64,000 bases of DNA from Pseudomonas sp. DG56-2 (GCF_004803755.1 NZ_CP032311.1:5482001-5546000), one strand, 5' to 3'; counted from the stretch's first letter, positions 52,750 through 63,402 are shown. The notes: a model not told the origin generated them from the letters alone. Made by a program: numbers and translations.

Positions 52750-53742
52750 ATGTCTTCATCTGCGCCCAGCCCCTTCACGCCCGCCCGGGGGCTGGGCAAC
52801 CCACACCTGCAGACATTGTGGGGGCCGCTCTGGCGCAAGTCGGCTGTCTTGTCTCGTCAGCGCGAGCGGCTCTGGTTGGCCGACGGAGACTTTCTCGACC
52901 TCGACTGGCATGGGCCGCACAGCGCTGATGCGCCGCTGGTACTGTTACTCCATGGTTTGACCGGGTCGTCCAACTCACCCTACGTGATCGGTTTGCAGCG
53001 TTGCCTTGCGGCGCGAGGCTGGGCCAGCGTGGCCTTGAACTGGCGTGGCTGTTCTGGTGAGCCCAACCTTCTTGCACGCAGCTATCACTCTGGCGCCAGC
53101 GAAGACCTGGCCGAAGCAATCGCGCATCTGCGCAGCAGTCGTCCGTTGGCACCGATCTACGCGGTCGGCTACTCATTGGGCGGTAATGTGCTGCTCAAGC
53201 ATCTGGGTGAGGTAGGTTCGGCGAGCCAGGTGCAGGCAGCGGTGGCAGTGTCGGTTCCGTTTCGCCTGGACCAATGCGCCGACCGAATTGGCCTGGGTTT
53301 TTCGCGGGTTTACCAGGCGCATTTCATGCGCGCCATGCTCGCGTATGTGAAAGATAAGCAGCGTCACTTCCAACACCACGGCCACCAGGAGGGACTGGCA
53401 GCCCTGGATCGCCTGGGACCGCTGGAGAACCTGCGTACCTTCTGGGACTTCGATGGCAAGGTCACTGCGCCACTCAATGGCTTTATCGACGCCAAGGACT
53501 ATTACCGCAGGGCATCGAGCCGCTATTACCTGGGCGAAAACCGCACGCCCACGTTGATAATCCATTCCAGCGATGACCCTTTCGTGTTCAGCCATAGCTT
53601 GCCTGAGGCGAAAGAGTTGGCGCCGAAGACCACCTTGGAGTTGCACTCGCGCGGTGGTCATGTCGGCTTTGTCGATGGCAGCGTACGGGATCCCGGCTAT
53701 TACCTGGAAAGACGCATTCCGCAGTGGCTGGCAGACCTGTGA
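52750..53742 (+). CDS. YheT-type alpha/beta hydrolase
   Basis: A 330-residue alpha/beta hydrolase of the YheT/ABHD1-3 family. The nucleophile Ser is in VGYSLGGN; the acid and base lie in HSSDDPF and SRGGHVGF. HGLTGSS holds the oxyanion Gly, and the N-terminal GNPHLQTLWG is diagnostic for the family. The substrate is unknown, probably a lipid ester. Start ATG 52750 is chosen over an upstream in-frame start because the protein then begins shortly before the conserved region; the ribosome-binding site is weak. Confidence 0.88.
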   Translation: MSSSAPSPFTPARGLGNPHLQTLWGPLWRKSAVLSRQRERLWLADGDFLDLDWHGPHSADAPLVLLLHGLTGSSNSPYVIGLQRCLAARGWASVALNWRGCSGEPNLLARSYHSGASEDLAEAIAHLRSSRPLAPIYAVGYSLGGNVLLKHLGEVGSASQVQAAVAVSVPFRLDQCADRIGLGFSRVYQAHFMRAMLAYVKDKQRHFQHHGHQEGLAALDRLGPLENLRTFWDFDGKVTAPLNGFIDAKDYYRRASSRYYLGENRTPTLIIHSSDDPFVFSHSLPEAKELAPKTTLELHSRGGHVGFVDGSVRDPGYYLERRIPQWLADL

Positions 53743-53745
53743 ACC

Positions 53746-54600
53746 CTAATCCCCGGTGGCTACAGGGCGCTGGTTGTCGGTAATCCACTCACTCCATGAC
53801 CCTGCATACAACTTTCCAAGCGGATACCCCGCCAGCGACAAGGCAAACAGGTTATGGCAAGCCGTCACACCTGAACCGCAGTAGGCAACCAGCTGCTCTG
53901 GCGCGCGCGTGCCAAATTTTTCGGCAAAGCGCTTTTTGAGCTGCTCAGCAGCCAGGAAGCGACCGTCCGGGCCCAGGTTGTCGGTGAAAGCTGCGCATTG
54001 CGCGCCGGGAATATGCCCGGCAACAGGATCAATAGGTTCCACTTCGCCGCGAAAACGCGGGAGACCGCGGGCATCAAGCAGGGTCAGGTCGGCCTGGCCC
54101 AGGCGTTGTGCCAACCGCGTGGCATCAAGCACCATTGCAGGATCAGGTTCGCCTCTGAAAGTACCTTCGCGTTTGACCGGTGCGTCCAGGCTCAGCGGCA
54201 ACCCTGCTGCGTGCCACGCCTTGAGGCCACCATCGAGAATCGACACGCCGCTACGCTTGCCAAGCCAGGCGAGCAGCCACCAGGCACGCGCAGCGAAGGC
54301 ACCGGGACCGTCGTCGTACAGAACGACTTCGCTGTCGTTGTCGATGCCCCAGTCTTGCAGACGCTCGACCAAGCGCTCTGGGTCGGGCAATGGATGGCGA
54401 CCCGTCACGCCCTTGATGATCGGACCACTGAGGTCGCGTTCAAGGTCGGCAAAATGCGCACCGGCAATATGCCCCTCAGCATAACTACGCTGACCATAGT
54501 CGATATCTTCCAGGGCAAAGCGGCAATCGAGAATCACCAGCTCCGGCGCCTCCAGGCGTTCGGCCAATTGCTGGGCAGTGATCAGTTGCGCGAGGGGCAT
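53746..54600 (-). CDS. sseA: 3-mercaptopyruvate sulfurtransferase
   Basis: Two-domain rhodanese of 284 residues. The N-terminal rhodanese domain (about 1-130) is structural, and the C-terminal domain (about 150-284) carries the catalytic Cys in YCGSGVTA, the CGSGVT form typical of mercaptopyruvate rather than thiosulfate sulfurtransferases. AGGAGA stands before ATG 54600. It is convergent with the hydrolase gene three bases away and downstream of the TetR gene. Confidence 0.92.
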   Translation of the reverse strand: MPLAQLITAQQLAERLEAPELVILDCRFALEDIDYGQRSYAEGHIAGAHFADLERDLSGPIIKGVTGRHPLPDPERLVERLQDWGIDNDSEVVLYDDGPGAFAARAWWLLAWLGKRSGVSILDGGLKAWHAAGLPLSLDAPVKREGTFRGEPDPAMVLDATRLAQRLGQADLTLLDARGLPRFRGEVEPIDPVAGHIPGAQCAAFTDNLGPDGRFLAAEQLKKRFAEKFGTRAPEQLVAYCGSGVTACHNLFALSLAGYPLGKLYAGSWSEWITDNQRPVATGD

Positions 54601-54639
54601 GACAGTCTCCTGAACGATTGAACGGATAGGGCCTGGGCT

Positions 54640-55305
54640 TTATTGCTCCAGTGCCTGGTTTAGCGATACGTAAAATTCCTGGCACAAGGCGTCCACCGCA
54701 GGGCGAGCTTGTGCTGTAACAAAACCGAGCTCCAGGACCAGTACCTGGTAGATACCTCGCTTGAAGGCGTCTTCACTGAGGTAGGCCGAACTTTCCCGGG
54801 TAGTACAAAGAAACCGTACCCAGGAGGTCAGCACAATCCAGGCATTGAGTGTCAGCGACTCGATCTGCACGGCATCCATGGCCACAAGCCCAGCCTCCAC
54901 GAAACCACGGTAGATTGCCTGGCCCTGGATCAAGCTGCGCTGGGAAAAACGTCGATAACGGGCCGCCAGCTCTTTGTCACTGTCGAGCAGGTGTTCAAGG
55001 TCCCGGTGCAAAAAGCGATAGTCCCACATCGCCGCTAACAGCTCCTTGAGGTAGAAACGCTTGTCGGCAACCGTGGCAACGCGATCTTGCGGTGGACGCA
55101 AAAAGCTCTCCACCTGCTCTTCGTACTGACTGAAGAGCACGGCAATGATTTCCTGCTTATTGGCGAAGTGGTAGTACAGATTTCCGGGAGAGATCTCCAT
55201 ATGCGCTGCAATGTGATTGGTGCTGACGCTGCGCTCGCCCTGCTGGTTGAACAGTTCCAGACTGGTCTGCACGATGCGGTCGCGGGTCTTGATGCGCGGG
55301 GCCAT
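54640..55305 (-). CDS. TetR-family transcriptional regulator
   Basis: A 221-residue regulator with the TetR helix-turn-helix at about 1-60 (KTRDRIVQTSLELFNQQG, HISPGNLYYHF-like recognition helix EISPGNLYYHFANK). The C-terminal ligand domain is rich in aromatic residues. It is divergent from the aldehyde dehydrogenase gene with a 150-base gap that carries an inverted repeat on the dehydrogenase side; it probably represses the dehydrogenase/Tat/GMC operon and itself. The ligand is unknown, perhaps a long-chain or aromatic aldehyde or acid. Confidence 0.9.
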   Translation of the reverse strand: MAPRIKTRDRIVQTSLELFNQQGERSVSTNHIAAHMEISPGNLYYHFANKQEIIAVLFSQYEEQVESFLRPPQDRVATVADKRFYLKELLAAMWDYRFLHRDLEHLLDSDKELAARYRRFSQRSLIQGQAIYRGFVEAGLVAMDAVQIESLTLNAWIVLTSWVRFLCTTRESSAYLSEDAFKRGIYQVLVLELGFVTAQARPAVDALCQEFYVSLNQALEQ

Positions 55306-55411
55306 GATCAGTTCCAGATGCCGAGCTTTAATCGATTAGGTCCATCTTACGGTTTATCCGAATGTGGATGTACCTGCCTGTCATTAAAAACTAGTCGCAA
55401 AACGCGCGTAT

Positions 55412-55427
55412 TAGAGTATAAGCTCTA
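55412..55427. promoter_or_regulatory. Candidate TetR operator over the aldehyde dehydrogenase -10
   Basis: Arms TAGAG (55412-55416) and CTCTA (55423-55427) flank TATAAG, which could be the -10 box, about 30 bases before the aldehyde dehydrogenase start. A second palindrome, TAATCGATTA (55329-55338), lies close to the TetR gene. Confidence 0.45.
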
Positions 55428-55455
55428 GAAAAACACACTGCCGTGGAGTTTTCGC

Positions 55456-56889
55456 ATGACCGCCGACGCTGCTCGCCTTTTGCCCTCTAGCACCCTTGAT
55501 GATCTCGCCACCCAGTTCAGCGTTCAGCGCCAGGCGTTCGCCGGCAACCCCATGCCACCTGCAGCGCAGCGCCTGCAGTGGCTGAAAAGCCTGCGGCAGA
55601 TGCTGCTCAAGCACCAGGATGCCCTTGCCGCAGCCATCAGTGAGGACTTTAGCGGCCGTAGTATCGATGAAACGCGACTAGCCGAAGTGATGCCTAGCAT
55701 CCAGGGGCTGCGTCATACCGAACGCCATCTCAAGCAGTGGCTGAAGGACTCGCCGCGCAAGGTCGGCCTGGCGTTCCAGCCTGCCAGCGCCAAGGTGGTG
55801 TACCAGCCCTTGGGTGTGGTGGGAATCATCGTGCCGTGGAACTACCCTCTGTTTCTGGCCATGGGCCCTTTGACCTGCGCCCTGGCTGCTGGCAATCGAG
55901 TCATGCTCAAGCTCAGCGAAGCCACACCGGCAACTGGCTTGTTACTCAAGCAATTGCTGGAGTCTGCGTTTCCCCAAGATTTGATTACCGTGGTGTTGGG
56001 CGAAGCCGATGTCGGCGAAGCATTTTCTCGCCTGCCCTTCGACCACTTGCTGTTCACCGGCGCCACCAGCGTCGGCCGCCACGTCATGCTGGCAGCGGCG
56101 CAGAACCTGACGCCCGTTACTCTGGAACTGGGTGGAAAGTCGCCGGCCATCGTCTCCGCTACCGTGCCCCTGGCCGATGCGGCAGAACGGATCGCCTTCG
56201 GCAAGACCCTCAATGCCGGCCAGACCTGCGTGGCGCCAGACTACGTCTTAGTGCCACGTGAACGTCTGGATGACTTTGCCGACGCTTATCGCAAGGTCGT
56301 GCATCGCTTCTACCCGAGCGTGGCCGATAACCCCGACTACACCGCGATCATCAATCCCCGTCACCTGGCACGCCTGGAGAGTTATCTCAGTGATGCGCGT
56401 GACAAAGGCGCGAAAATCATCGACCTGTACCCACAGGAAGTCCGTCAGGGCCGGCGCCTTCCTCCACACCTGCTGCAGCAGGTCAACGACGACATGCGCG
56501 TGATGCAGGACGAAATCTTTGGACCACTACTGCCGCTGGTGCCCTACGACCATCTTGATGAGGCGCTTTCCTACATCAACCAACGCCCTCGACCCTTGGC
56601 GCTTTACTACTTTGGCTATGACCGTGGCGAACAGCAGAAGGTACTCGAGCAGAGCCACTCTGGCGGCGTCTGCCTGAACGACACGTTGTTGCACGTTGCA
56701 CAGGACGACCTGCCCTTCGGCGGCGTCGGTCCCTCGGGCATGGGCCACTACCATGGTCACGACGGCTTCCTGACTTTCAGCAAAGCCAAGGCCGTGTTCG
56801 CCAAGCAACGCTTGAACGCCGCACGCCTGATCTACCCGCCCTACAGCAAGCCGCTGATCAAGTGGGTATACAAACTCTTCATTCGCTAA
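55456..56889 (+). CDS. Aldehyde dehydrogenase (coniferyl/fatty-aldehyde type)
   Basis: NAD(P)-dependent aldehyde dehydrogenase of 477 residues, often named coniferyl aldehyde dehydrogenase (CalB) in Pseudomonas. The catalytic Cys is in NAGQTCVAPDY and the general-base Glu in LELGGKSPA; PWNYPLFL binds the cofactor. The C-terminal tail (PPYSKPLIKWVYKLFIR) is amphipathic or hydrophobic and may attach the enzyme to the membrane, as in fatty aldehyde dehydrogenases. It is the first gene of an operon with the Tat-lipoprotein and GMC genes and divergent from a TetR gene. Confidence 0.9.
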   Translation: MTADAARLLPSSTLDDLATQFSVQRQAFAGNPMPPAAQRLQWLKSLRQMLLKHQDALAAAISEDFSGRSIDETRLAEVMPSIQGLRHTERHLKQWLKDSPRKVGLAFQPASAKVVYQPLGVVGIIVPWNYPLFLAMGPLTCALAAGNRVMLKLSEATPATGLLLKQLLESAFPQDLITVVLGEADVGEAFSRLPFDHLLFTGATSVGRHVMLAAAQNLTPVTLELGGKSPAIVSATVPLADAAERIAFGKTLNAGQTCVAPDYVLVPRERLDDFADAYRKVVHRFYPSVADNPDYTAIINPRHLARLESYLSDARDKGAKIIDLYPQEVRQGRRLPPHLLQQVNDDMRVMQDEIFGPLLPLVPYDHLDEALSYINQRPRPLALYYFGYDRGEQQKVLEQSHSGGVCLNDTLLHVAQDDLPFGGVGPSGMGHYHGHDGFLTFSKAKAVFAKQRLNAARLIYPPYSKPLIKWVYKLFIR

Positions 56890-56912
56890 CAACAACTCCA
56901 GGCACAACAACA

Positions 56913-57446
56913 ATGACCATAAATCTGCCTGCAACATCCGCCCTGAGTCGTCGCGGACTGCTCAAGTTCAGCCTGGGCGCCACCGCGTTCCTGGCGACAG
57001 CCGGCCTGGGCGCAAGCCTCAGCGGCTGCTCGGCGCAAACGCCGGCCAGCGGTTTCATCACCTTGCGCCAGGGTGACTTGCCGATTCTACGCAGCCTGAT
57101 TCCGGTGGTCCTTGCCGGAACCTCCGCTGCCGAAAACGTCGACGCAGTGCTCAACCGGCTGGACAGCAAGCTTGCCAGCCTGTCTCCGGCGATGCTCAAA
57201 CTGACACAGCAATTGTTCGACGTACTCGCTCTGCCAGTTACCCGCGGGCCACTCACGGGTATCTGGGGTGGATGGGAAAGCGCCAGCACCGAACAACTGC
57301 AGGCCTTTTTACAGCGCTGGGAAAACAGCTCGCTGAATCTGCTGCGTATGGGCCATGCCTCACTGCTGCAATTGTTGCAGATGGCCTGGTACGAGTTACC
57401 TCAATCCTGGGCGAGATGCGGCTACCCAGGCCCTCCGAAGATCTGA
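56913..57446 (+). CDS. Tat-exported lipoprotein, small subunit of the GMC dehydrogenase
   Basis: A 177-residue protein with a twin-arginine signal (SRRGLLK at 12-18) and a lipobox LSGC ending at Cys39, so it is likely folded in the cytoplasm and exported as a lipoprotein. The mature part is helical. It precedes a GMC oxidoreductase by 28 bases, the layout of gluconate 2-dehydrogenase-like enzymes, in which a small Tat subunit carries the flavoprotein out. Residue identity to that subunit family cannot be judged by eye. No catalytic motif is seen. Confidence 0.75.
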   Translation: MTINLPATSALSRRGLLKFSLGATAFLATAGLGASLSGCSAQTPASGFITLRQGDLPILRSLIPVVLAGTSAAENVDAVLNRLDSKLASLSPAMLKLTQQLFDVLALPVTRGPLTGIWGGWESASTEQLQAFLQRWENSSLNLLRMGHASLLQLLQMAWYELPQSWARCGYPGPPKI

Positions 57447-57474
57447 ATCAACTGACAACGACAAGAGGCTGAAG

Positions 57475-59073
57475 ATGCCCGTACCAGACCTGTTCCGCGA
57501 CGGCATGAGCCGCGGCTGGAAAACCCGTGACGCCTCGCGCCTGGACCAAGACCTGAGCCTGGAAGCCGATGTCGCCATCATCGGTAGCGGCGCCGGAGGC
57601 GCCACCAGTGCCGAAATGCTCAGTGCCGCCGGCTTCAAGGTGCTGTTGATCGAGGAAGGGCCGCTCAAAACCAGCAGCGACTTCAAGTTACTCGAAGACG
57701 AGGCGTACTCCAGCCTCTACCAGGAAGGTGTCGGCCGCATGAGCAAGGATGGCGCAATCACCATCCTGCAGGGCCGCGCCGTAGGAGGCACCACCCTGAT
57801 CAATTGGACTTCAAGCTTTCGCACACCGGAACCGACGCTTGCGCATTGGGCCAGCGAGCATGGTGTGAAAGGCCTGAGCAGTGTCGAGCTTGCGCCCTGG
57901 TTCGAGCGTATCGAGCAACGTCTGGGCATTACGCCGTGGGCCATGCCACCCAATGCCAACAACGAAGTGCTACGCCGTGGCTGTGAAGCCCTTGATTACA
58001 GTTGGAAAGTCATTCCACGTAATGTGCGCGGGTGCTGGAACCTGGGTTATTGCGGCATGGGCTGCCCGGTCAATGCCAAGCAGTCGATGCTGGTAACGTC
58101 CATTCCCGCCACCCTGGAAAAAGGCGGCGAACTGCTTTATCTGGCCCGTGCTGAGCGTCTGATCCACGACGGTGAACACATCAGCGGCCTGCAATGCCTG
58201 GCCATGGACGCCCGCTGCGTCAACCCGACAGGGCGCAAGATTCAGGTCAAAGCTCGACACTACATTCTCGCCGGCGGCGGAATCAACAGCCCTGGTCTGT
58301 TGTTGCGCTCGGACGCCCCGGACCCCCATGAACGCCTGGGCAAACGCACCTTCTTGCATCTGGTCAATTTCAGTGCAGGGTTATTCAAGGACAAGGTCAA
58401 TCCGTTCTACGGCGCCCCGCAGTCGATCTACTCCGATCACTTTCAATGGCGCGATGGCGTCACCGGCCCAATCGGCTACAAACTTGAAGTACCACCGCTG
58501 CAGCCCGCGCTGGCCGCCACGTTACTCGGCGGCATGGGTACTGAAAATGCGATCCGTATGGAGCAACTCCCCAACACCCACATGATGCTCGCCCTGCTGC
58601 GCGACGGTTTCCACCCGCAAAGTGTCGGCGGCGAAGTTCAGTTGCGCGGCGATGGCTCACCGGTACTCGATTACGCCGTCACGCCCTACGCCTGGGAAGG
58701 GGTACGCCGCGCCTTTCACAGCATGGCTGAAATCCAGTTTGCTGCCGGTGCCGAGGCCGTTCTGCCTGTGCACAGCGACGGTCGCTACGTGAAGTCGTTG
58801 CAAGAAGCCCGGAAAATGATCGACGGCCTGAGCCTGGAACTGTTCCGCACGCGCTTGGGCAGCGCCCATGTGATGGGGGGTTGCGCCATGGGCGAAGACC
58901 CTCGCCAGGCTGTCTGCGACAGTCTTGGACGCCATCATCAACTGGCCAACCTCTCGATTCATGACGGTTCGCTGTTCCCCACCAGCATCGGAGCCAACCC
59001 GCAATTGTCGGTGTACGGCCTGACCGCCCGACTCACTGATGGGCTGATCGAACGCCTGGTTACCAGTAGATGA
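57475..59073 (+). CDS. GMC-family flavoprotein oxidoreductase
   Basis: A 532-residue FAD enzyme of the glucose-methanol-choline family, closest in layout to long-chain alcohol oxidases and dehydrogenase large subunits. The ADP-binding motif IGSGAGGATSAEML is at about 36-49, GRAVGGTTLINWTS holds FAD, a Cys-rich segment (GYCGMGCPVNAK) is near the middle, and the C-terminal HVMGGCAMGEDP and NPQLSVYGL complete the fold. It has no signal peptide of its own, so if exported it must travel with the Tat lipoprotein encoded upstream. ATG 57475 with AGAGG before it is chosen. Confidence 0.9.
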   Translation: MPVPDLFRDGMSRGWKTRDASRLDQDLSLEADVAIIGSGAGGATSAEMLSAAGFKVLLIEEGPLKTSSDFKLLEDEAYSSLYQEGVGRMSKDGAITILQGRAVGGTTLINWTSSFRTPEPTLAHWASEHGVKGLSSVELAPWFERIEQRLGITPWAMPPNANNEVLRRGCEALDYSWKVIPRNVRGCWNLGYCGMGCPVNAKQSMLVTSIPATLEKGGELLYLARAERLIHDGEHISGLQCLAMDARCVNPTGRKIQVKARHYILAGGGINSPGLLLRSDAPDPHERLGKRTFLHLVNFSAGLFKDKVNPFYGAPQSIYSDHFQWRDGVTGPIGYKLEVPPLQPALAATLLGGMGTENAIRMEQLPNTHMMLALLRDGFHPQSVGGEVQLRGDGSPVLDYAVTPYAWEGVRRAFHSMAEIQFAAGAEAVLPVHSDGRYVKSLQEARKMIDGLSLELFRTRLGSAHVMGGCAMGEDPRQAVCDSLGRHHQLANLSIHDGSLFPTSIGANPQLSVYGLTARLTDGLIERLVTSR

Positions 59074-59098
59074 CAACAAATGGCCTCACTGTCTATAG

Positions 59099-59665
<567 letters not shown>

Positions 59666-59684
59666 CATCGGTGATTTGACCACG

Positions 59685-59707
59685 GCGCCCGCGTGCACTG
59701 CGGGCGC
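59685..59707 (+). terminator. Hairpin between coaD and ferredoxin gene
   Basis: GCGCCCGC (59685-59692) pairs with GCGGGCGC (59700-59707) around a 7-base loop. A T-rich tail is lacking, so it is a weak terminator or a stabiliser. Confidence 0.5.
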
Positions 59708-59755
59708 TAATGCGGCACAATTGTGCCCATTGGTTTTCAAATGCCTGGGTGTTGA

Positions 59756-60024
<269 letters not shown>

Positions 60025-60025
<1 letters not shown>

Positions 60026-61713
60026 TGCCGTTCGTCGCCCGGTTCCTCCCGTTAGTTCTTGGCGCCACCCTCGCGCTAGGGGCTGTCGGTGCCCAGGCCC
60101 AAGGCCCGGGGCGTCCCGCGATCGCCAGTCCGCACACAGAAGCCACTGCCGCTGCCCGAGAAATCCTCCAGCAGGGTGGCAACGCGTTCGATGCAGCCAT
60201 TGCCCTCAGTGCAGCCCTGGCAGTCGTCGAACCTTACGGCTCCGGACTTGGCGGCGGAGGGTTCTTCCTCCTACGTGAAAGTGACACACCGGTTCGCTAC
60301 GCCTTTATCGACGCGCGCGAGCGCGCGCCCGCCAAGGCCAGCGAAGCCATGTATTTGCGGGACGGCAAGGTTCAGCCCGGCTTGTCCATCAATGGTCCTT
60401 TGGCGGCGGCGATCCCCGGCTTGCCAGCGGCACTAGCCGATCTTGCAGCGCATTACGGCAAGCTGCCGCTAAGAAGCACCCTCGCCCCGGCTATTCGCCT
60501 GGCCAACCAGGGCTTTGCCGTCGATCGTATCTACCGGGATCGGGCCAAGATGCGCTTGAGCGCACTGCGTGACGACCCAGAGAGCGCCCGTCTGTTTCTC
60601 ACGAACGGTGAAGTACCCGAGCTGGGTGCAAAGATCCGCCAACCCGAACTGGCGATCACCCTGCAACGACTGGCCGAACAGGGCCGCGATGGGTTCTACG
60701 CGGGCCCTACTGCCCAGGCCATGGTTCAAGGTGTGCAGGGCGCGGGCGGAATCTGGAGCCTGGACGACCTGGCCAACTATCGCACGGCCAAGCGCGAGCC
60801 ATTGCGCTACCCGTTGGCCGACCAGCGCGAGCTGATCAGCGCCCCACCACCCTCCGCCGGTGGCGTGGCCCTGGCCCAGAGTCTGGCGATGCTCCAACGC
60901 CTCCCCTGGCAAAGCGCCGAGCCGGTACAACGCAGCCATTACGTGCTGGAAGTGTTGCGCAGGGCTTACCGCGACCGTGGCCTGCTTGGCGATCCGGATT
61001 ACGTGCACAACCCGGTAGCGCAGTTGCTGTCGCGCAACTACTTGACCGGCCTTGCAGACAGCATTGACGTCTACCAGGCTACGCCCAGCAGCAGTCTGCC
61101 GCCGTCGCCGCCTTGGCGCGAAGGCGATCACACCACGCACTTTGCAGTGATCGATGCCGATGGTAACGCCGTCGCCGCGACGCTGTCGGTGAACCTGCCG
61201 TTCGGTGCAGCTTTCAGCGCACCCGGCACCGGGGTGGTACTGAATAACGAAATGGACGACTTCGCCGCCGACCCTCACGGCAGCAACAGCTACGGGCTGG
61301 CGGGCAGTCAAGCCAATGCCGTAGCCGCCGGCAAACGGCCGCTATCGAGCATGAGCCCAACCTTCATCGAGAGCCCGACGCAGTTCGCTGCCTTTGGCAC
61401 GCCAGGCGGCAGCCGGATTCCCAGCATGGTGCTGTTGTCGATGCTTGGTTTCCTCGAAGGTAAGCCGGTCGCCAGTTGGCCCGCCGTGCCACGCTACCAC
61501 CACCAGTATCTACCGGATGTCGTAGAGCTCGAACCGGGGGCCTTCAGCGCCGAACAGCAACACCAACTGCAGGCCCGTGGCTACCAGCTCAAGGATCTGG
61601 GCCGCACATACGGCAACCAGCAAGTGTTGTTCTGGGACAAGGCCAAGCAAACGCTGGAAGCCGCCAGCGACCCCCGCGGCGTAGGCCGCGCAGAAGTGCT
61701 CAGCCCCCGCTGA
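60025..61713 (+). CDS. ggt: Gamma-glutamyltransferase
   Basis: Periplasmic N-terminal nucleophile hydrolase that cleaves glutathione and other gamma-glutamyl compounds. It has 562 residues with a signal peptide (about 1-25). The proenzyme cleaves itself before the Thr of HTTHFAV, giving large and small subunits. YGSGLGGGGFF, INGPLAAAIPG, and the small-subunit LNNEMDDFA and RPLSSMSPT are family motifs. It starts on the ferredoxin stop (TGATG). It is convergent with mutM six bases away. Confidence 0.95.
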
Positions 61714-61719
61714 GCGCCT

Positions 61720-62532
61720 TCACTTCTGACAGCGCGGGCAAAAAACGCTCGCGCGCTGGCCCAGTTTGACCTCGCGCAGGATGCTGCCACAAACCTTGCA
61801 CGGTTCTTCCCGGCGACCGTAGACAAACAGCTCCTGCTGGAAGTAGCCCGGCTGGCCATCACCGCCGACAAAGTCGCGCAAGGTGGTGCCACCGCGCTCG
61901 ATCGCACAGGCCAAAATGCGTTTGATCTCGATAGCCAGCTTCAAGTACCGCGCCCGTGAAATGCTGCCCGCGGCGCGACGCGGATCGACGCCCGCCGCAA
62001 ACAACGCCTCGGTCGCATATATGTTGCCAACCCCAACCACCACCGCGTTATCCATGATGAACGGCTTGACCGCCATGGACTTGCCGCGCGACAGCTGAAA
62101 CAGTCGCTCACCGTCAAACAGATCGGTCAACGGCTCCGGTCCGAGCTTGATCAGCAATTCATGATTGAGCGGATCCAGACTCCAGAGCATGGCACCGAAA
62201 CGGCGGGGATCGGTGTAGCGCAAGGCCAGACCCGACTCCAACTCAATGTCCACATGCTCATGCTTGCCGGCAGGCAGGCCGATCTCGATTAGACGCAAAT
62301 TGCCGGACATGCCCAGGTGACTGATCAGCGTTCCGACTTCGGCATTTAGCAGCAAGTACTTGGCGCGGCGCTCGACCTTGACGAAACGCTGCCCGGACAA
62401 GCGAATGTCGAGATCCTCGGGAATCGGCCAGCGTAAACGCCGGTCACGCACGACTACCCGGCTGACGCGCTGGCCTTCCAGGTAAGGCGCAATACCGCGC
62501 CGGGTAGTTTCGACTTCTGGTAGTTCCGGCAT
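61720..62532 (-). CDS. mutM: Formamidopyrimidine-DNA glycosylase
   Basis: Base-excision repair enzyme that removes 8-oxoguanine and formamidopyrimidines and nicks the strand. It has 270 residues. The N-terminal [12 protein letters not shown] has the catalytic Pro2 and Glu3, Lys is at the usual beta-hairpin (LEGQ... region), and the C-terminal zinc finger has the four cysteines of CKVCG and CPRCQK. The helix-two-turn-helix NIYATEALF is present. The HDOD gene is upstream on the same strand, 3 bases before the mutM start. Confidence 0.97.
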   Translation of the reverse strand: MPELPEVETTRRGIAPYLEGQRVSRVVVRDRRLRWPIPEDLDIRLSGQRFVKVERRAKYLLLNAEVGTLISHLGMSGNLRLIEIGLPAGKHEHVDIELESGLALRYTDPRRFGAMLWSLDPLNHELLIKLGPEPLTDLFDGERLFQLSRGKSMAVKPFIMDNAVVVGVGNIYATEALFAAGVDPRRAAGSISRARYLKLAIEIKRILACAIERGGTTLRDFVGGDGQPGYFQQELFVYGRREEPCKVCGSILREVKLGQRASVFCPRCQK

Positions 62533-62535
62533 GTG

Positions 62536-63402
62536 TCAGTGGCTGCCCAATTCGCGAATGGTCTGTTTGAGGTTCTCGAAGTCGTACTCCGAGAGCCCCA
62601 CGTAGTCGAGCACCAAGTGCCCAATGGCCTGCCACTCGTGATCGACACTCTGGTTGCCCAATACCCGGTACGAGGAGCAGATGTGCTCGGCCATCTTGAG
62701 AATCGCCAGCAGGTTTTTCAATTGGCTGCTGCGCGCCGAATCATCGCTGAACACTGCGAGGGCGTTGTGGTGATTTGCGATGGCATTGCTCAAATGCTCG
62801 GGCAGGCGCCAGGACTTGGCTGTGTAGTAACCCACCACTGCATGGTTGGTGTTGAACACCTGGTTCTCGGTATCGACCACCCGTTTGTCAGGGCCGGCAC
62901 TGGCGTAGGCATCTTCAAGCACGCCCATGTAATCGGGGAAACGCTTGAGCATCAGCGGCACACCGCAGTCATGGAACAAGCCCAAGGCGTAGGCTTCGTC
63001 CACCGCCTGGGAGCCGATGCGCTTGGCCAGGGTCAGGCAGGTCATCGCCACATCCTGAGCGGTATCCCAGAAACGGTTGAGCGTAACGATAGTGTCGTCA
63101 CTCATTTCGCCCTTGATCGATTGGGCGTTGATCAGGTTGATGATCGAACGGCTACCGAGCAAATTCACTGCACGCTGTATCGAGGCAATCTTGTTGGTCA
63201 GCCCGTAGTAAGGCGAGTTCACCAGTTTGAGCAGAGCACCCGACAGACCGGGGTCTTGAGAAATCAGCTTGGCGATCACCTCAAGGTCGGGATCAGGCAT
63301 ATATTGCTCGAACTGCAGATCGACCATGATCTGTGGCTGCGGCGGTACGCTGATGCCTTGCAAGGCGTGCTGGATCTGTTCGGCGGAGAGTTCCTGGGAC
63401 AT
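62536..63402 (-). CDS. HDOD-domain protein
   Basis: A 288-residue protein with one HDOD domain (about 27-215: DPGLSGALLKLVNSPYYG, ALGLFHDCGVPLML) and a C-terminal extension. HDOD is a catalytically weak relative of HD phosphohydrolases, used in signalling and cell-cycle or stress pathways; no partner output domain (GGDEF, EAL) is present. ATG 63402 (MSQELSAEQ) is taken as start; a longer in-frame start is possible because the ribosome-binding site is poor. It is upstream of mutM. Confidence 0.88.
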   Translation of the reverse strand: MSQELSAEQIQHALQGISVPPQPQIMVDLQFEQYMPDPDLEVIAKLISQDPGLSGALLKLVNSPYYGLTNKIASIQRAVNLLGSRSIINLINAQSIKGEMSDDTIVTLNRFWDTAQDVAMTCLTLAKRIGSQAVDEAYALGLFHDCGVPLMLKRFPDYMGVLEDAYASAGPDKRVVDTENQVFNTNHAVVGYYTAKSWRLPEHLSNAIANHHNALAVFSDDSARSSQLKNLLAILKMAEHICSSYRVLGNQSVDHEWQAIGHLVLDYVGLSEYDFENLKQTIRELGSH

